44,382 bases of DNA from Planctomycetota bacterium. GTDB lineage: Bacteria > Planctomycetota > UBA8108 > UBA1146. This document shows positions 42,958 to 44,382 of this stretch, in pieces; position 1 is the stretch's first letter, and the number at the start of each line of letters is the position of its first letter. Where the stretch lies: the NCBI GenBank assembly GCA_018694835.1, contig JABHOG010000067.1:1-44382 (forward strand). Reading direction: 5' to 3'. The translations under genes and the position numbers were made by a program. The notes under the pieces are model-generated. The model saw only the letters and a list, made by a program, of their open reading frames with translations, searched no databases and was not told the DNA's origin.

Positions 42958-44382
42958 GTGAAGATGGTGCAAGGCAAAGTTCTACCGCTGTCACTCATCG
43001 GGGTGGGTCTCATCATCCTGGTCTTGAGTATTTTCTTTTTCCCATCTGATCCGGGTCCAGAAGTAGTGAAACCAGATGGCGATGGCCACGCTGCTGTCGA
43101 GAACGATGGCGAGACCTCGACCCCACTACCTCCCAACTCCGATGTCGGCCCACCGCTGGTGATCGACGGCCCTCGCATGCGATTCGCTGGCCAGGTCATC
43201 GATGTCTCGACCGGCCTGGCCGTGCCCGGTGCGACCGTCGCCTTCCGCGACCTGTCGGGATCGCGACCCCTGGGGCACTCCCGTACCCGTGCCGGTGGCG
43301 AGTTCGCCGTCGACATTCCAGAGTGCAACGCGGCACTGATCACCGTGCGAGGCCTGGGGTTTGCCACGGGCCGCTGGCAATGGGGTCCCGAGATGCTGCC
43401 CGATGCAGAGTCGAGTACTGACGCTCATCCCGAAGATCTGTTCCTGGCGATCTCTCCCGAGAGTGTGATCTGGGTCTCGGTGGAAGCTCCCGATCTGGAA
43501 TTGCCAGATCGTCCGTTGATCGATATCCGCATGTTGCAAGCTCGCACTCCACGTGAACTGGGTTCGGCGGTCAAACTGTCACCGCAACCGCTGGTCGATT
43601 CCAACCTACGCATCGGCGGATTACTGGCGGGTCGCCACCTGATCAGCCTGCGCTCCGGCTCCAGGGTGCTGGCGCGGCGCGAGGTCGAGATCGGCGAAGG
43701 CGAGGAGCGCGAGGTGATCTTCAACCTCGGTCCGGCGATCCAGGTTTATGGCGAGGTGCTCCGCAACGGCATTCCTGTCGAAGGGGGCACCGTCCAGACC
43801 TGGTGTCGCGAGACCCAGGCGGACTCCTCGATACCGGTTGCGCACGATGGCCGCTTCGAAACGATACTCCCCGGACCGGGTAACTGGCGCTTCATCTGGG
43901 CCTCCGGCGAAGGAAACGGCGAAGGTACCACCGTCGAGATGGAACTGGTCGAAGATAGCGAAATCGTCATCGAGTTGAAGACCGGTTCCCTCGAAGGGTT
44001 GGTGGTCGGCCCACAGGGGAATCCCCTCTCCGAGATGCAGGGCAGTTTGTTCGGACCCAGACCCTTCTCCTTCACCACCGACCCGTCGGGGCGCTTCACC
44101 ATCGATGAGATCCCCTTTGGTCGTTATCGCTGGGTGTTTCTCCACCAACCGGAGGGCGTCTTCGCACCACGTGCGCAGTTTGATGTCTCGGGTGCCACCT
44201 CTGAACAGTTCCAGTTCCATGGAGCCAGCCGATTGCTGATCCAGGTCAGCAAGGCCGAAGACGAGTACGCTCGTCCGGAAGCGGCGACCGCACCGGCCTA
44301 TCGCATCGACGACGATGGATCGTTGTCACCACTGAAAAGAACCGAGAACACCGATGAGTTCTGGTGGCCTCGTCAAGGCGGA
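42958..44382 (+). CDS. Membrane-anchored protein with carboxypeptidase-regulatory-like beta-sandwich repeats (3' cut by window edge)
   Basis: 475 codons up to the window end, no stop, so the gene continues. Start GTG 42958 with GAGGAG seven bases upstream (ATG 42964 is the alternative), 11 bp after the RidA stop. One membrane helix near residues 10-27 (LSLIGVGLIILVLSIFFF), an acidic/Pro linker to about residue 75, then repeated CarboxypepD_reg-type domains: FAGQVIDVSTGLAVPGATVAFRD, VYGEVLRNGIPVEGGTVQTW, LEGLVVGPQGNPLSEMQGSLFG in pieces. Such proteins are common in planctomycetes and are likely displayed outside the cytoplasm. Enzyme function not evident. Confidence 0.85.
   Translation, partial: MKMVQGKVLPLSLIGVGLIILVLSIFFFPSDPGPEVVKPDGDGHAAVENDGETSTPLPPNSDVGPPLVIDGPRMRFAGQVIDVSTGLAVPGATVAFRDLSGSRPLGHSRTRAGGEFAVDIPECNAALITVRGLGFATGRWQWGPEMLPDAESSTDAHPEDLFLAISPESVIWVSVEAPDLELPDRPLIDIRMLQARTPRELGSAVKLSPQPLVDSNLRIGGLLAGRHLISLRSGSRVLARREVEIGEGEEREVIFNLGPAIQVYGEVLRNGIPVEGGTVQTWCRETQADSSIPVAHDGRFETILPGPGNWRFIWASGEGNGEGTTVEMELVEDSEIVIELKTGSLEGLVVGPQGNPLSEMQGSLFGPRPFSFTTDPSGRFTIDEIPFGRYRWVFLHQPEGVFAPRAQFDVSGATSEQFQFHGASRLLIQVSKAEDEYARPEAATAPAYRIDDDGSLSPLKRTENTDEFWWPRQGG

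Overview
The window (about 58-60% GC by eye) looks like a chromosomal segment of a planctomycete (Planctomycetota). The main reasons are a paired DUF1549/DUF1553 cytochrome-c-like giant and DUF1501 Tat protein, several Tat-exported Gfo/Idh/MocA and xylose-isomerase-like enzymes, a DUF6807 (PmoA-like) lipoprotein, and an FG-GAP protein ending in a dockerin-like tail of the IADPIxLLxHLFFG type. No rRNA, tRNA, CRISPR array, insertion sequence or phage gene was seen. Genus cannot be named from the sequence alone.

Layout. 1-1256 (+): 3' part of a ClpC/ClpB-type AAA+ unfoldase with a terminator, then a small zinc-ribbon membrane protein. 1285-19927 (all -): one long run of 16 genes. In transcription order it is NADP-isocitrate dehydrogenase, O-methyltransferase, 4-hydroxyproline epimerase, glycosyltransferase, D-amino-acid-oxidase-type flavoenzyme, enolase-superfamily enzyme, old-yellow-enzyme-type oxidoreductase, Nramp-like transporter, DUF993 barrel protein, a fused 2Fe-2S/FAD/BFD dehydrogenase subunit, a FecCD-type ABC importer (binding protein, ATPase, permease), a DapA-family deaminase, a 2-oxoglutarate-semialdehyde dehydrogenase and an EamA exporter. 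20038-23766: mutM (-) and topA (+), divergent. 23763-27148 (+): three exported proteins. 27160-33699 (-): DUF1549/DUF1553 and DUF1501 pair. 33900-36407 (+): a decayed dockerin-like tail followed by an intact FG-GAP/ASPIC/dockerin protein. 36439-38886 (-): two Tat-exported sugar-type enzymes. 39091-42946 (+): enolase-superfamily enzyme, atypical SDR, ALDH8-like semialdehyde dehydrogenase, RidA-family 2-aminomuconate-deaminase-like protein. 42958-end (+): a membrane-anchored beta-sandwich repeat protein cut by the window end.

How the genes work together. The minus-strand run holds every step expected for catabolism of trans-4-hydroxy-L-proline: epimerase with both catalytic Cys, a multi-subunit D-hydroxyproline dehydrogenase (FAD subunit plus fused 2Fe-2S/FAD/BFD subunit), the DapA-type deaminase, and 2-oxoglutarate semialdehyde dehydrogenase, giving 2-oxoglutarate, with isocitrate dehydrogenase close by. 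Inside this pathway is a set of genes joined by ATGA/TTGA stop-start overlaps (enolase-superfamily, OYE, Nramp-like, DUF993, fused dehydrogenase) whose joint role is not obvious. This coupled module is the most likely place for something undescribed, for example an entry route for a modified proline. Just upstream of the deaminase gene lies a 15-bp direct repeat with an embedded TGTA-GATG-TACA dyad, a good candidate operator.
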